From positions 20,522,001-20,586,000 of the forward strand of contig JBHGNT010000002.1 of NCBI GenBank assembly GCA_043228905.1: a stretch of 64,000 bases of DNA. Direction: 5' to 3'. Numbering within the stretch: position 1 is the stretch's first letter; the number at the start of each line of letters is the position of its first letter. Under the pieces are notes generated by a model that saw only the letters and a program-made list of their open reading frames with translations, was not told the origin of the DNA and searched no databases. This document shows, piece after piece, positions 22,495 through 33,899 of this stretch. Made by a program: the position numbers and the translations under genes. The stretch is from Azolla caroliniana. Taxonomy: Eukaryota > Polypodiophyta.

Positions 22495-22977
22495 ATTACC
22501 ATGAAGGTATTTCTCTTGAAGTTGATAAAAGAAAACTTAGATTTAAATTAAGTGATGCGAAGCATTTTTACCTCAACAATATTTGTGTTCATTGAACCAT
22601 TGTGATAATGAATGAAAATATCAAATTCTTGGATGAGCCCTATCTAGCTACCTTTCTAGATGAATAATTTCTCCAAGATTTAAGTGCATGAATGAAAACC
22701 GAAAGTTTAGTTTTCTTGAATTGAAAACAAACATGGTGTAGAATCAAGTTTCAAATTCTCAAAAGCAATAGGTTTTCCATCTTGGTAAATAACGTAGCAT
22801 TAGTGTTGGTTTCAAACTCAAATGGTTTTGAAGGGCCAAGTGACGTAAGCGTAGGAGCAACAACACATGTTACTTGAGAATGGTACAACATTAGTAGACT
22901 TACATTTTTTACCCCTTTAAGGAAAATAAGTGAATTAATTAGTTGCAAATATTAGAAAGTGGTTTCATTTGAAAACT

Positions 22978-23418
22978 AACAAAACTAACAATCGGCAATG
23001 GTTCGGTTTGAACCTAATCGAACCGCGAAACCGCGGCTTAACGACTTAATTGTTTCAACGGTTCGGTTTTAACAGCCAAAAACCGCAGTTTAAACGATTT
23101 TAAGATTTTTTATTTTTTATTTTTTAAAAATTTAAAAATTGTTTTTAAACAATCTTTTCATTTTCAGACCTCATTCTCACATTTTAGGAACATCTTAAAA
23201 AATAAAAATAATGAAATATTATAAATTTTAAAAATAATAAAATAAAATAAAAATGTTGACCTATGTTGAAAACCGAAACCGAAACCGAACCACGGTTTTT
23301 ATTGTTTAATGGTTTAATGGTTTCGTGGTTCGGTTCGGTTGGGGTCAGGTTTCAAAAATTGTAAACGGTTTGGACCCTCTCAAACCGAACCAAATTGTTG
23401 CCGATTGTTAAACAAAAC
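22978..23418. mobile_element. hAT-like non-autonomous element with 8-bp target duplication
   Basis: AACAAAAC is duplicated at 22978-22985 and 23411-23418. The 425-bp element has terminal inverted repeats TAACAATCGGCAA / TTGCCGATTGTTA and subterminal runs of GGTTCGGTTT and AACCGAACC on opposite strands, around an AT-rich centre with no coding potential. The 8-bp duplication is the hAT signature. It sits between the RT and RNase H parts of the gypsy relic. Confidence 0.85.
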
Positions 23419-24857
23419 CAAGAAATGAACAAATTTCTTAGACATTATGGGGAATAGGCTAGAGTTTCACTAACTCTATTAAAGAAGGATCAATTTGAAC
23501 AAATTGGTCAGTACTTAAATGTCCCAAGTAAAAGCAATATTTCAACGTTTTTGCATAGAAACTTTTGTCTTGTAATGTCTTAATTTGGACAAAATGATAA
23601 TGAATATAATGGTCATCCAATTTACGATTATGAATGAGAATAAATTTCAAGAAAACAACGATAAAATGATTGATTTGATCTTGAAAAGTGACATTGATTT
23701 CTTGTTGAGATTTGTTGGAGGTTTAGTCAACCCATATAATATGAATAAAAATTCATAACGACCACAATGCATATGATTATTGGTTTTCATCAATATCTTC
23801 CTCAACAATTCTTATTTGATGGTAACAAGTTCGTAGTTCAATTTTGATATTTTATTGAGCATTATGCAAACAAACAACTAAATCGTCAACACTTGACAAT
23901 GAATATATTTTTTTGATAGCCACTTTATTTAGACAAAAACAATCAACATGCATTCACAGTGTTCTTGTTTCTTGACTAGTATAACTACCACAAACTAAGG
24001 AGATATACATTGATAAATGTGACCTATCCTTAAGTAATCCTTAGGTTATGTTGTGATCTCATCCTCTTTGAGTTTATTAAGTTGACAAGGAGGAATATTT
24101 ATAGGAACAACGATTGATTAGAGAACATCACTTATTTGGTAATTTTGGTAACAATTCCTCAAGAAAAACATCTTTAAAAATGATTGAATTGAGTCATTAT
24201 TGATCGTGAAACAAAATTGATTTACATCAACATTAAGATAATAATACTAAATTATTGGATCAATAACGTAATACTGAAGTAGAGGTCAATGGTGTGGTAA
24301 AGTCTCATAGGCCCTAAACTATCATGTCACTTCTCTTCTCTTCAATAATGACATTACCATCCCTATATGCACTAATTTTCCTTCCTTCCTTGAATTGCAC
24401 ACTCATGGCATGTTTTCTTTGTGATGTGCAACTTAGCTCAAGTGTGATAGTGATCTAAATATATTTTGCCACCCTTGCATGCCCTTCACTTGGATAGAAA
24501 AGCATTTTATTTTCAAATATCCATCAAGAAGATGATCAAGGCTTTAGCTCTAGATATCTCTTTTCACTCTCCATGTTGAAGCAAATGGAATATTTGATGC
24601 CTCGATCTTTGCTCTAAGATCCTTTTTCAACCCAAGCAACCATTGATACATATAATCTACAAGCTTTCGCTTTCGGTTCTTCTTCTTCTTCTTCTAATGT
24701 AGAGCTCATCATTTATATATAATTTACCCATCAATGTTCCTTTCTACTTTTTCACTACCTCTATCCAGGGAGCATTGTTGTGATGTAGTGTGTTCACAAG
24801 AGGAAATGTGTCGAACTTCAAGTTTATGGAAGGTTAAAGGTAATTGAAACTATTAAA

Positions 24858-24930
24858 AATGTATAGCTCAATAGAGCCTTTTCTTTGAATGATAAGATCA
24901 AGGGTTCGAATCTTGTTTGAAGAGTGTTAG
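24858..24930 (+). other. tRNA-like sequence (SINE head or tRNA pseudogene)
   Basis: An A-box-like TATAGCTCAATAG near 24862 is followed about 40 nt later by an exact B-box pattern GGTTCGAATCT (24903-24913). The arms do not close into a good cloverleaf and no CCA-type end is evident. Downstream sequence shows no clear SINE tail. Confidence 0.45.
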
Positions 24931-25692
24931 CGAGTTTAAATGCATAAGAAAAGGTAATGTGAATGGATGGACACGACGATCTAAATTTTGCTCACTCTGG
25001 ATCCTTGGAAGGTAAGGATAGGTGCACGAAAAAGAGGAGGTTACTATTTTCATTTACAAAGGAGTTGTTTTTGCACAAGGTGTTGTCAAAATTTTGTTTG
25101 AGCTTGGGACACAGAATTAAGAGAATGTGCAAAACCAATGATGACAAGAGGCGATGTGGTTGTCGTCTGTGAGGATGTTGCACCAAAACTCAAGGATATC
25201 CTCTTGAAACTTTCTTCTTTAATCTTATTGTACCTCTATCTTAACTATTGTCATTTTAGCACTCCATGCAATGAAGTTGACACTTCATCTTGTTTGCATT
25301 TGATTCTGTTTCTTGAAGTTTTGATGTGATAGGATAATATTTATTAAAATTAGGTAACTTTGAATCATCGTCGTATCATCATTAGTACACAAAAGAATTG
25401 TTTATCGCCCACTCGATGAATGTTATAACCTAAACATCTCCATCAGGAGGTTTAGGGTTGCAGAGAGTGCTCGACATGCAGCAAATCGTCGTCAAGTCTG
25501 TGTTGCCTAAGCCAACAGCGAATCGTTGAAGAATAGGTGTTTCTGTAACCAAGAGATGGCGGGGTTTCTGGTTGCAGAGTGTGCCCCGAACGCAGCCGAG
25601 CGGTATCGAGTTTCCCTACTCCTCATGAATCAGGTAAGTCTCTTCAACTAGGGTGTAAGGTTAGTAGTAGGACTACACAGGGGCAATGAAAC

Positions 25693-27969
25693 ATGGTGGT
25701 GAATGAGCCAACAGTGGGCAATAAAGCATCAATGGTGGCAGCTAAAGCATCGGCGGCAAGGGGGCCAGCTGGACGGTGGGTGGAGTCGAGGTATGCATTG
25801 CAAGGGATGAGTAAGAATTGGGAGAAGCAACAGGCAGTGATTTTAGGACAAAGGAAAGGAAACAACATGTGGAAAGATGTAGGGAAACACATCAGTGGAG
25901 ATATTAGCAAGATATGCAAGGAAGTAGTGCATCAAACTAATAATGGGGGATTGTTGGGAGAGGAGGTTAGGGCTCCCGCCAGCGGTATGGCAGCGGCTGC
26001 CTTCATAGTTGATTGTAGGGAGGACTCACGGGTGTGGGGAGAGTCAGAAGCTTGGAATAAAGAGGTAGGGACGCAAGAGGGTGGGGGAGACCTCCCCAAC
26101 CATGCATTATGGCATATGGAAGTAGAAGAGAGGCAACGGGGACCACAAGGTGGGCCGTATAAGGGGCTAGATGTTGTGGAAATGGAGGCCACCGAGGACA
26201 TGATGCAGGTGGAGAACCTTTTGAATGAATGTGGTCAAGCACATAATGCATGTCGGATAGGGGACTATGATAAGCAATTGGAATCGAAGGAAAGCTCTGA
26301 GATACTTGATGTTTTTCTGTCCGAGGAAGAAAGTGAAATCTTAAATGCGGAGATTAGAAGATTAACGAAGTGTTCGTTCATTTGCAAATTACTTGGTGGT
26401 AGACCTAGTAGGGGTATGGTTCGTGACATGTTACAGGTAGCTCTAATGGATAGGATCCCACATATAAAGAATGTGGATAATATGGGACGTAATTTCTTTC
26501 ACATTGAAGTGGCGGAGGGGAGTAATCTATCACAAATTCTTGATATGAAATTTGTAGAGCTGAAATATGGAAGAGCTCTCTTATTGGAATGGCATCCTAA
26601 TTTCAATGTTATGGAGGAAGCAAAAAAACTTGGTAACCCCATGGTGGTATCTATGGTATTTCCCAATCTGCCGCGACATTTATACCCCTTGATGCCAAAG
26701 ATTGGGGCAAAGATTGGCACAGTTTGTCCTTTAAAGGAAACCATGGCAGACAAAATCAGAGACTCCCCTAAGATTAGGGTGCTTGTGCAAAGTTTGTCCT
26801 CTCTCCCCTCTATAATCAGGGTGCATGATGTGGAGGCAAGACTGATAGATGTGGAAGTGGAATATGAGGGTCTACCTGGTCAATGTTTCTACTGTAAAAA
26901 AAACGGTCACATGGCTAAAGAATGCCCTAGGAAGATCAATAATAGCGTAAAAAGGGAGAAGCTTAAGGGGCCGATAGGTAAGCAAGAGAAGACAAGGGTG
27001 GCAAGACAAAATACTCTCAATGAGGCTGAGAATGTGCAGGCTAATGCCAATGTCTGGTCTCTTGTTTTGGGACGTAAAAATGGATTGCAAGAAGAAGGAA
27101 ACACAACTACACCTCAAGTAGTTTTGAGGAATCGTTTTGCAGTGTTGCAAGAAGAGGGTGTCACACTACAAGATCAAAAGACAACTAATGTGGAAGAGGT
27201 GGTAGCGTGCACACCCGATGTTTTACTAAACAATACACACCTTAGCCAAGAAAATGTCATGAGCTCACCCTCCTCCATTGGTAAAAGTGGAAGTATTGGA
27301 TTGAGAGCAATGAAAGAATGGTTACGTAAGGGGAGAGGTCAAGAAAGCTCTTCCACCACTTCCGAATTTCAGAAGCCACAAGTGTCACGTCATGAAAGTA
27401 GTGAAGCACCGGTCAGAGTTCCCGTCAAATTTGTTAGGGCCAAAAGTTCAGAAAGGGGCACTCTAGGCATGGGGTGTAAGTTTAGCCAGAAGGCTCTCAC
27501 GAGATTAACTGATTTTTGTCATGAGGAGGCCTTAGGGCTGAGGGTTTATGTCATTATTGCTGAACGTAACAAGTTGCTGAAATTAGGCTTCTCATTTGAT
27601 TTGTTGGACCTGGAGGTTTCGGCTAGTAACATGGCACGTATCTCTAGCTCCATAGAAGTCAAGGCACACAAATACTTCAACAGCCTGCCAGTCACCTTGA
27701 GTGGGGATAAGTGGATGTCGATGTGGATGACCGCTGGAATGTCATGTGGGAGTTTCGATGATGCCTGCATTAAAAAGCAGCTATTATTTTGCCTAGAGGA
27801 GAAGGTAGACTCCCTCTATGAGGTGCTACACTTCCATGAGGAGGAACTGGAAGAAGATATAAGGCAGGATGTGGTGTTAGGATGGGAGAAGATCAATGCG
27901 GGAGGTTGGGCATGGATTCATGGGGAGGGACTTTGTCCTTCTTGGGAGACCTCTCAATTATGTTCATGA
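25693..27969 (+). CDS. L1 ORF1 protein (758 aa)
   Basis: Nucleic-acid-binding ORF1 of a plant L1. A DUF4283-like domain lies at about residues 215-395, with LLLEWHPNFNVMEEA near 296-310 resembling the W-x-P-x-F core of that domain. It is followed by a CCHC knuckle with C398, C401, H406 and C411 (CFYCKKNGHMAKEC). The roughly 345 residues after the knuckle are less familiar and contain an acidic stretch (FHEEELEEDIRQD). The start at 25693 is the first ATG of this frame after the 5' UTR and is not otherwise confirmed. The frame is uninterrupted and its stop overlaps the ORF2 start. Confidence 0.85.
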   Translation: MVVNEPTVGNKASMVAAKASAARGPAGRWVESRYALQGMSKNWEKQQAVILGQRKGNNMWKDVGKHISGDISKICKEVVHQTNNGGLLGEEVRAPASGMAAAAFIVDCREDSRVWGESEAWNKEVGTQEGGGDLPNHALWHMEVEERQRGPQGGPYKGLDVVEMEATEDMMQVENLLNECGQAHNACRIGDYDKQLESKESSEILDVFLSEEESEILNAEIRRLTKCSFICKLLGGRPSRGMVRDMLQVALMDRIPHIKNVDNMGRNFFHIEVAEGSNLSQILDMKFVELKYGRALLLEWHPNFNVMEEAKKLGNPMVVSMVFPNLPRHLYPLMPKIGAKIGTVCPLKETMADKIRDSPKIRVLVQSLSSLPSIIRVHDVEARLIDVEVEYEGLPGQCFYCKKNGHMAKECPRKINNSVKREKLKGPIGKQEKTRVARQNTLNEAENVQANANVWSLVLGRKNGLQEEGNTTTPQVVLRNRFAVLQEEGVTLQDQKTTNVEEVVACTPDVLLNNTHLSQENVMSSPSSIGKSGSIGLRAMKEWLRKGRGQESSSTTSEFQKPQVSRHESSEAPVRVPVKFVRAKSSERGTLGMGCKFSQKALTRLTDFCHEEALGLRVYVIIAERNKLLKLGFSFDLLDLEVSASNMARISSSIEVKAHKYFNSLPVTLSGDKWMSMWMTAGMSCGSFDDACIKKQLLFCLEEKVDSLYEVLHFHEEELEEDIRQDVVLGWEKINAGGWAWIHGEGLCPSWETSQLCS

Positions 27970-30900
27970 AGTTAATCACGTGGAACATACAAGGTCTTGG
28001 TGGAAGCAAGTGCATGATGGAAAGGAAGAACTTTTGTCAGGAGTTCAAATCCCCGTGCTTTAAGGGGATCCCAGACATTTTGCTCTTGCAAGAGCATCAT
28101 TTGTGTGCGGACAGAATCTTGAGTATTGGCAATCCTCTTGAGGGGGATTGGCATACATTTTGGTCTCCAGCTCAGGGTGAGCATGGTAGAAAAGGAGGTG
28201 TTTGTACATCTATTAGGCACAATCCGGATATTGTGGTCGTGGGTTAGGACACCATAGTGGAGGGACAAGCCATTTGTGTGTCGGTAAGATGGCATCAGTG
28301 TATAGTTGGGATAGTAAACGTGTATGCCCCCAATTCGTCCGCTTTGCGGGCTGTTTTTTGGAGGCAATTGGCTGATGGCTTGCCATTTGCAGATGCGTGG
28401 ATCCTTGCAAGGGATTTTAACATGACTTTGCACACAGAGGACAAGGTGGGTGGCACTCATACAGTGGTCCAAGGGTCAGAGCTAGTTGCTTGGGATCTGT
28501 TGATGGGACGATTAGGAGTGAAAGATGCATGGTATGTTCTAGAAAAGCCTCGGAGTTCACTAAGCTTTTCAAGAGCAGGTTGTAGTATAAATGGCTTTTG
28601 CATGTCTCGCATAGACAGAATTTACATAAGCTCAGAACTTGAAAAATATGGTAATAATGTTGAAATAATCGCTGGTTCAGCTTACTCTGATCATATGCCG
28701 GTTCAGATTACATTAGTCAATCAGAGGTGGCCAAATAGAGACCGCAACATGAGGATCAATAGTAAGCTTTTTGAGGATGCGGAAGTGGGAAGTAAGATAA
28801 GGTGCATATGGGCAACTAAGCCAGCTGGTTGTGGTGCACTTGAGTCACTTAGTAGAAAGATTATCGAAACTTTACTATATTTGCACGTAGAGACTAAAAA
28901 TAGAATTGCAAAGTCTAAAGAAAGAGAAGTGGGATTAAGAAGATCAATAGCAGCTGCCCAAAGAATGCTTCAGAAAGATCCCACGTGTCAATGGTCTAGA
29001 GCCGGTCTTGAGGCTGCTAGAGTAACGTTACAACGGTTGATTACGTCTAGAAACACGATGTTATTCAGGAGTTCCGCGACATGGTGGAGCAAGAATGGGG
29101 ATAAGGTAAATCATCAATTTTTTAAGTATAAAAAGCCGAGATCAAACTGTAGTTGTAATCCTAAGCTGATTAAGGAGGATGGATCAGCATCGGAGGATGT
29201 GTCAGAGATCATGGAGGCACTCACAACTCACTATCGTGGGTTACTCTCATTCAGTTCTAGTATCCCCGAACAGCCTAATCTAGCAGAATTTGTATTGGAG
29301 GGTATGCAACAAAGAATTTCAGAGGTTGCACAAGTTCATTTGTCAAGGCCAATCTTGGAAGAGGAGGTGTCAGATGCTTTGGCGGGTATAAGTAGAACGT
29401 CTTGTCCAGGCATCGACGGATTATCAAGAGATTTTTTTGAAAACTTTTGGGAAGTGATTAAGGTTGACTTGGTTGATGGTCTTAATGAGGCATGGGCTCT
29501 TGGCCGTTTACCTGAGCATTTTAAAGAGGGGCTGATATTTCTAATTCCAAAGGTACAAGGCCTAATAGCTGATGCAAGGCAATGGAGACCGATTACATTG
29601 CTCAACACAATTTATAAGATTTTTGCCAATATACTGGCCAAGCGGGTCAAACCCCACTTGAATGCACTAATTAATGTTGGACAAACAGGATTCATGGTAA
29701 ACAGATGCATAATTGATAATGTGTTGACCTTTTGGGAGGCGATTGCCTTGGCAAAGAAAACCAATCAACATATTGCATGTCTCATGCTTGACTTCGAGAA
29801 GGCGTATGACAGAGTACAATGGCCTTTCTTAGATAAAGTGATGGAGAGGTTGGGACTACCCTCCAAATGGAGATCGGCTGCGTTAGCCCTTTACGAAGGA
29901 AGTTTGAGTAGGGTGATGGTGTCAGGGCATCGGGGCCCACGAATTCCACTATGCAAGTCTGTCAGGCAAGGGTGCCCGTTGGCCCCCTACCTTTATTTAT
30001 TTATTGCAGAGGCATTCTCTTTCTTTTTAAACAAACCAGATGCAGGAATAAGGGGGTTAGTTGTCCCACAAGCGGGCAAGGAGTTGTTGGACTCATCATA
30101 CGCAGATGACACTATGCTCTATCTACAAGGCAATGATGATAATTTACAGCTTGCTGAAAGTCGAATTGAGTTGTTTTGTAGAGCATCAGGAGGGAAAATC
30201 AATTGGAACAAAAGCAAGGGATTTTGGGTAAGTTCAAACCCATGGCCTCTTTGGTGCCCTAATGCTGATTTTCAATGGGTCCCCAATGGAATGGCTCTTA
30301 AATATTTGGGTTTTTTGGTAGGCGTTGAGACACCCAAAAATCAGCAACTTGAGCAAGTGAAAGACAAAATCAGAAAAAAGCTTCGGGTGTGGGCATCAGT
30401 AAAGCTCTCTCTTGCAGGTAGGGTGGTCGTGGTAAACCATATTTTGTTAGCCACCATGTGGCACTCGGTGGCATGTTGGGTGGTAGACAAAACTTGCATC
30501 AAAAATATTAAGGCAATGGTGAGAGGGTTCCTATGGTCGGGTAGAGACCATGAGAGGGCATCAGCTAAAGTGGCGTGGAGTTGTTTGATCAAGGCGAAAA
30601 ACCAAGGTGGACTTGGGTTGGTGGATCCAGTTCACCAAAGTAAAGCTTTACTAGGTAAGCTACTTGTGCGAAGTTTACAACCTGGTCCTGAACTGTGGAA
30701 GTTGCTTCTTAGGGATAGAGCTGACCTTTGGTGTCCAAGGAATGGCGGCCCTTGGAAGGCAAAGTTGTGGTGGTTGTTCAGTCCAGATTTAAAGCTGAAA
30801 CAACCAAATAGCATGGAGGACAGGGTGGCCCGTGCCATAATGATGGCTTGGTCAAGTGTAAGAGATGGGTTGGTCTTATTGCAACCGAAAACATTGGAGG

Positions 30901-32252
30901 AACAACTCCGACAACCGTTATTTTGGAACCCTAGGATTAGAAACGAGGACGGCATGATGCTTGGACAGAAAAAATATTTGCCATGGGGCCGCATGTTAGG
31001 GTACAATGTTAGTTCAGTAAGAGAGTGGGATGTTTTCAAAATGAAGAGGAGGGAGGGTCAGTTTGGTAGCATTTCTTGTAGGCTTGAGAAGGTGACCCAA
31101 CTGATAAATAAGGCTATTGATGGTCTAGATAGGTTGGATAAGGAAGAGGGGGTCTGGTCTGGGTGGTTTGTAGGTGAGAGTGATGGACAAATTATCTGTG
31201 GCAAGTGTCCATCTAATGAATATCGTTTGTGGGGAAACCTAAGTGCTTTGTCCGACAATGGTCAGTGGTTGGCAGTGCGGGTGGCAGTGTTGGAAGGTAA
31301 GAAGTGGCAATTAAACCCAGACCCAGGGAAGCTAGATAATGATTGTAAACTATGGCTATTGGACAACAAGCCTCTACATGATTTGGAGTGGGATCCACTA
31401 GAGGTATGGTGGCAAAAACCGGGAACGAACAAACTGGTGGGGTTTTTTGATTATAGTACTAAGCTCGGAAGGCAAATCATTGGCTCCAAATCAGTGGGTG
31501 CTGCTCAAACTCGCAATAGTTGGAGGGATAAAGGCATATCAGATGACTTGTTGAAGTCGTTTTGGCGGAGACTATGGGCATCTGATATGCCAGAAAAAAT
31601 CAAGGTGTGGTTTTGGCTTCTTAGTCATAAGGCGTTACCGGTAGGGGAGTGGATGAGGTCTCGTGGTGGGGAGGCTGGTTGCCTGTTATGTGGTCACTCT
31701 TTGGAATCGATACCTCACTGTTTTTGGAATTGTGCAGAGGCAATCAACATTTGGGGTCGAAGTCTCAGGATAGTGGCAGCATGCGGGGTGAATGGGAGAG
31801 TTGTGTGGGGGTCCTTACAGGGTTTGAAACTAACTAAGGAAGGTTGGGCGGAACAATTAAATCCACATGGTCATGGTTTTATATTGCAGGGCGGCAGTGT
31901 ATTCAAAAGTGTGGGAGTAGAACCTGGTACAAACTCTGGTTTTTTTGAGGAGATATGGATGTTGGTGGCATGCTTCTCGGTCTGGCACATTTGGACCAGA
32001 CGATGTATGCTGGTTTTTCAGCAACGAAAACTCCCAAGCGGTGAGGTGTTGCTAAACATTTGGTTCGAGCTGGTATCTTGGCTGCGCGGACAGTACAACT
32101 CAATTAAAGGGAACTCGGATGCAGCAGACAGGGCTCGCTCAAAGTTTTTGCTGAAATGGGGTCGCTCTCCTATGATGGTTAATTCAGCGTCTGGTCCTAA
32201 ATGGAATTACCAAGCACCAAGATGGTTGTTTCCGCCATTGGCTTCGTTGTGA
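27966..32252 (+). pseudogene. L1 ORF2 endonuclease/reverse transcriptase, one in-frame stop
   Basis: An APE-type endonuclease begins MKLITWNIQGLGG, with GIPDILLLQEHH, VNVYAPN, SRIDRIYIS and YSDHMPV following. The RT covers about 29500-30250, with LIPKV, WRPITLLNTIYKIFA, LDFEKAYDRV, SVRQGCPLAPYLY and SYADDTMLY (30096-30122). A C-terminal zf-RVT-like region lies at 31540-31760 (EKIKVWFWLLSHKALP ... CLLCGHSLESIPHCFWNC). No RNase H is seen. Total length is 1428 codons. Two defects are visible. TAG at 28245-28247 is in frame, and the frame resumes unchanged afterwards. AGG at 28410-28412 gives RDFN where the endonuclease motif is normally GDFN. Confidence 0.93.
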
Positions 32253-32432
32253 ATATGTGGTCACCATGGTGGTCACTATGTGAAAAGAGGCAGTGGGTTA
32301 CTCTTGTTGTAAATAGTTAGGTGAGGATTATGTTGTTTTGATTATGGCTGTTCTTCGATGTAATTCTTTTGCTAACTAATGGGAAGTAGTGTTTTTTTGG
32401 AATAAAATAAAATAAAATATTTATTAAAATTA

Positions 32433-33780
32433 ATTTTATAAATCACGCTACCTTTGTATGCTTCATAATCATTTCGTTAATAGATGTGACATTTGCTTAA
32501 ATTCAATGCAAAATAGGTCCCAAAGAGTCATACCAAAGGGGTCTCTATAAGGATTGTGAGGGAATTTTCTAAAAGCAAACTTGAGTGCAAGGAAAGAATT
32601 ATGTGAGAAAAACCAAGATTTGAATGATGGGAGTCAAACTCGCGATGCCAACCAATGCCAACTTCCCATTAACTGAAGATGTCTAACGCCAACAAGACAT
32701 TTTTATAAATTTTGGGAAATAATTCCCTAAATTGGAGAATCTCAAAAATCTCGGAAGTCAACGCTTGGTCAATGCACTTAGTCAATGCTCAAGGATTTAA
32801 TTCCCTGAATTGGAGAATCAACCCCATTTTGGAAGGGGGCCCACTCCACGAAGAGGGTGAATATCCGCACACACCAATCCCTCTCCTAGGAAACATCACC
32901 CTTCTCCAAGGGACACAACCCCTCTCCTTAGCCCGTGTGCCCCCTCTTATAGGCTATATGTATGTATGTATGTTTGTGTCGAGGAAGATGCCCTACTCAC
33001 ACCCTTCAGACACCTTGCTCCGCAGAAAACACCCTACTTATAATTATTGGGTTTACGATTCTTACAAGGGTTTAGGGTATAAAACTTGTTGCTTGTCGAT
33101 TTTTCGACATTTTTCAAATAAGAGATTGTGGTTTTACGAGGGATTGTTGATAGCCATCAACGTGAACCAAAAAACCACTTTCACTTGCATTATGATCAAC
33201 ATCGCCACTGCAAATCAGGCATGTTTCCGAAACTAGGAGTATAAACATATAATGCACTTTACGATTCCCGTTTTTCTTTTCCATAAAAAATATCCTCCAT
33301 TGGTATTAAAATTAAAGTGGTTAGAGACAATATACAAATAGTATATAATATATTTCATCTCAACAATTATGGATCATTAGAGAAAGGACCAAAGATAAGT
33401 GATGTCATTTAGCAAGATACCTTCTTAACTCATTTGATCGTGACCAATAAAACTGCACAACCCATGTATGCTCCAACCGCACTTATTCCTCTCCAGTTCA
33501 TTCAAGTGCTTTTGATACCATCGTCTTTTTAAGTGAGATAGGAAGATTTCCATTTGATTTATCCATTACTTAGAAGAACTTTGATGACCTTTCCTTTTGA
33601 AGGCCAAAATCACTATCTCAGAGAGAAATTCACAATATTTCCTTTTAATTCAAATGCAATATAGAAATATGTCAAACCTAATTGATTTACTTAGCACTAC
33701 ATATGTTTTCCGGCAATATAATATAATATGAAAAGGAGAAGAAACATGGAAGGGAAAAGTAGAGAAATTGGAAGTAATAT
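32433..33780. other. No gene recognised; possible old LTR remnant
   Basis: The stretch has an open frame of 174 codons (32712-33236) without recognisable domains. A near-duplicate phrase AATTCCCT(A/G)AATTGGAGAATC occurs at about 32730 and 32801. A TATAAAAC box near 33078 is followed by a GTTGATAGCCATCAACGTG palindrome-like segment near 33146. This mix resembles an LTR, but I could not define ends or a partner copy. Confidence 0.3.
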
Positions 33781-33899
33781 ACTAGTTCAATCTTTTGGCA
33801 GTAATAATAAAATTTCCTTTTCTTTTCTTTCTATGTAAAACAAGTTTTTTATGAAATTTATACACAAACACTAGATCATTAATGGGTGGGATGTATAAG

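Larger units (their letters stand above)
21100..24760 (-). mobile_element. Decayed Ty3/gypsy polyprotein relic
   Basis: Reading right to left on the minus strand, pieces appear in gypsy order. RT lies at about 24140-23459: RYEFLFILYGLTKPPTN corresponds to the GHYEFLVMPFGLTNAP block, and KSFYAKTLKYCFYLGHLS to the block after YADD. An RNase H start lies at about 22860-22750 (LGPSKPFEFETNTNA). An integrase H2C2 zinc region lies at about 21966-21766 (FWPKLCHIVQGYI). An integrase C-part lies near 21260-21130 (SSYHPQSYGQTR). Gag-like sequence near 24680-24500 is only a guess. All frames are broken by stops. A later hAT-like element (22986-23410) and a truncated L1 (22023-22483) interrupt it. Confidence 0.7.
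25336..32432 (+). mobile_element. Near-complete L1-type LINE with 17-bp target duplication
   Basis: AATATTTATTAAAATTA is present at 25336-25352 and 32416-32432. Between them lies a 7.06 kb element: a 340-bp 5' UTR, ORF1 (25693-27969), ORF2 (27966-32252) and a short 3' UTR ending in a TAAAA-type A-rich tail (about 32400-32415). ORF1 stop and ORF2 start overlap as ATGA. The perfect target duplication and nearly intact frames suggest a fairly recent insertion. Confidence 0.95.

Noticed and set aside
32712-33236. 174-codon open frame as a gene
   Set aside because: No recognisable domain, internal repeated phrases and LTR-like surroundings.
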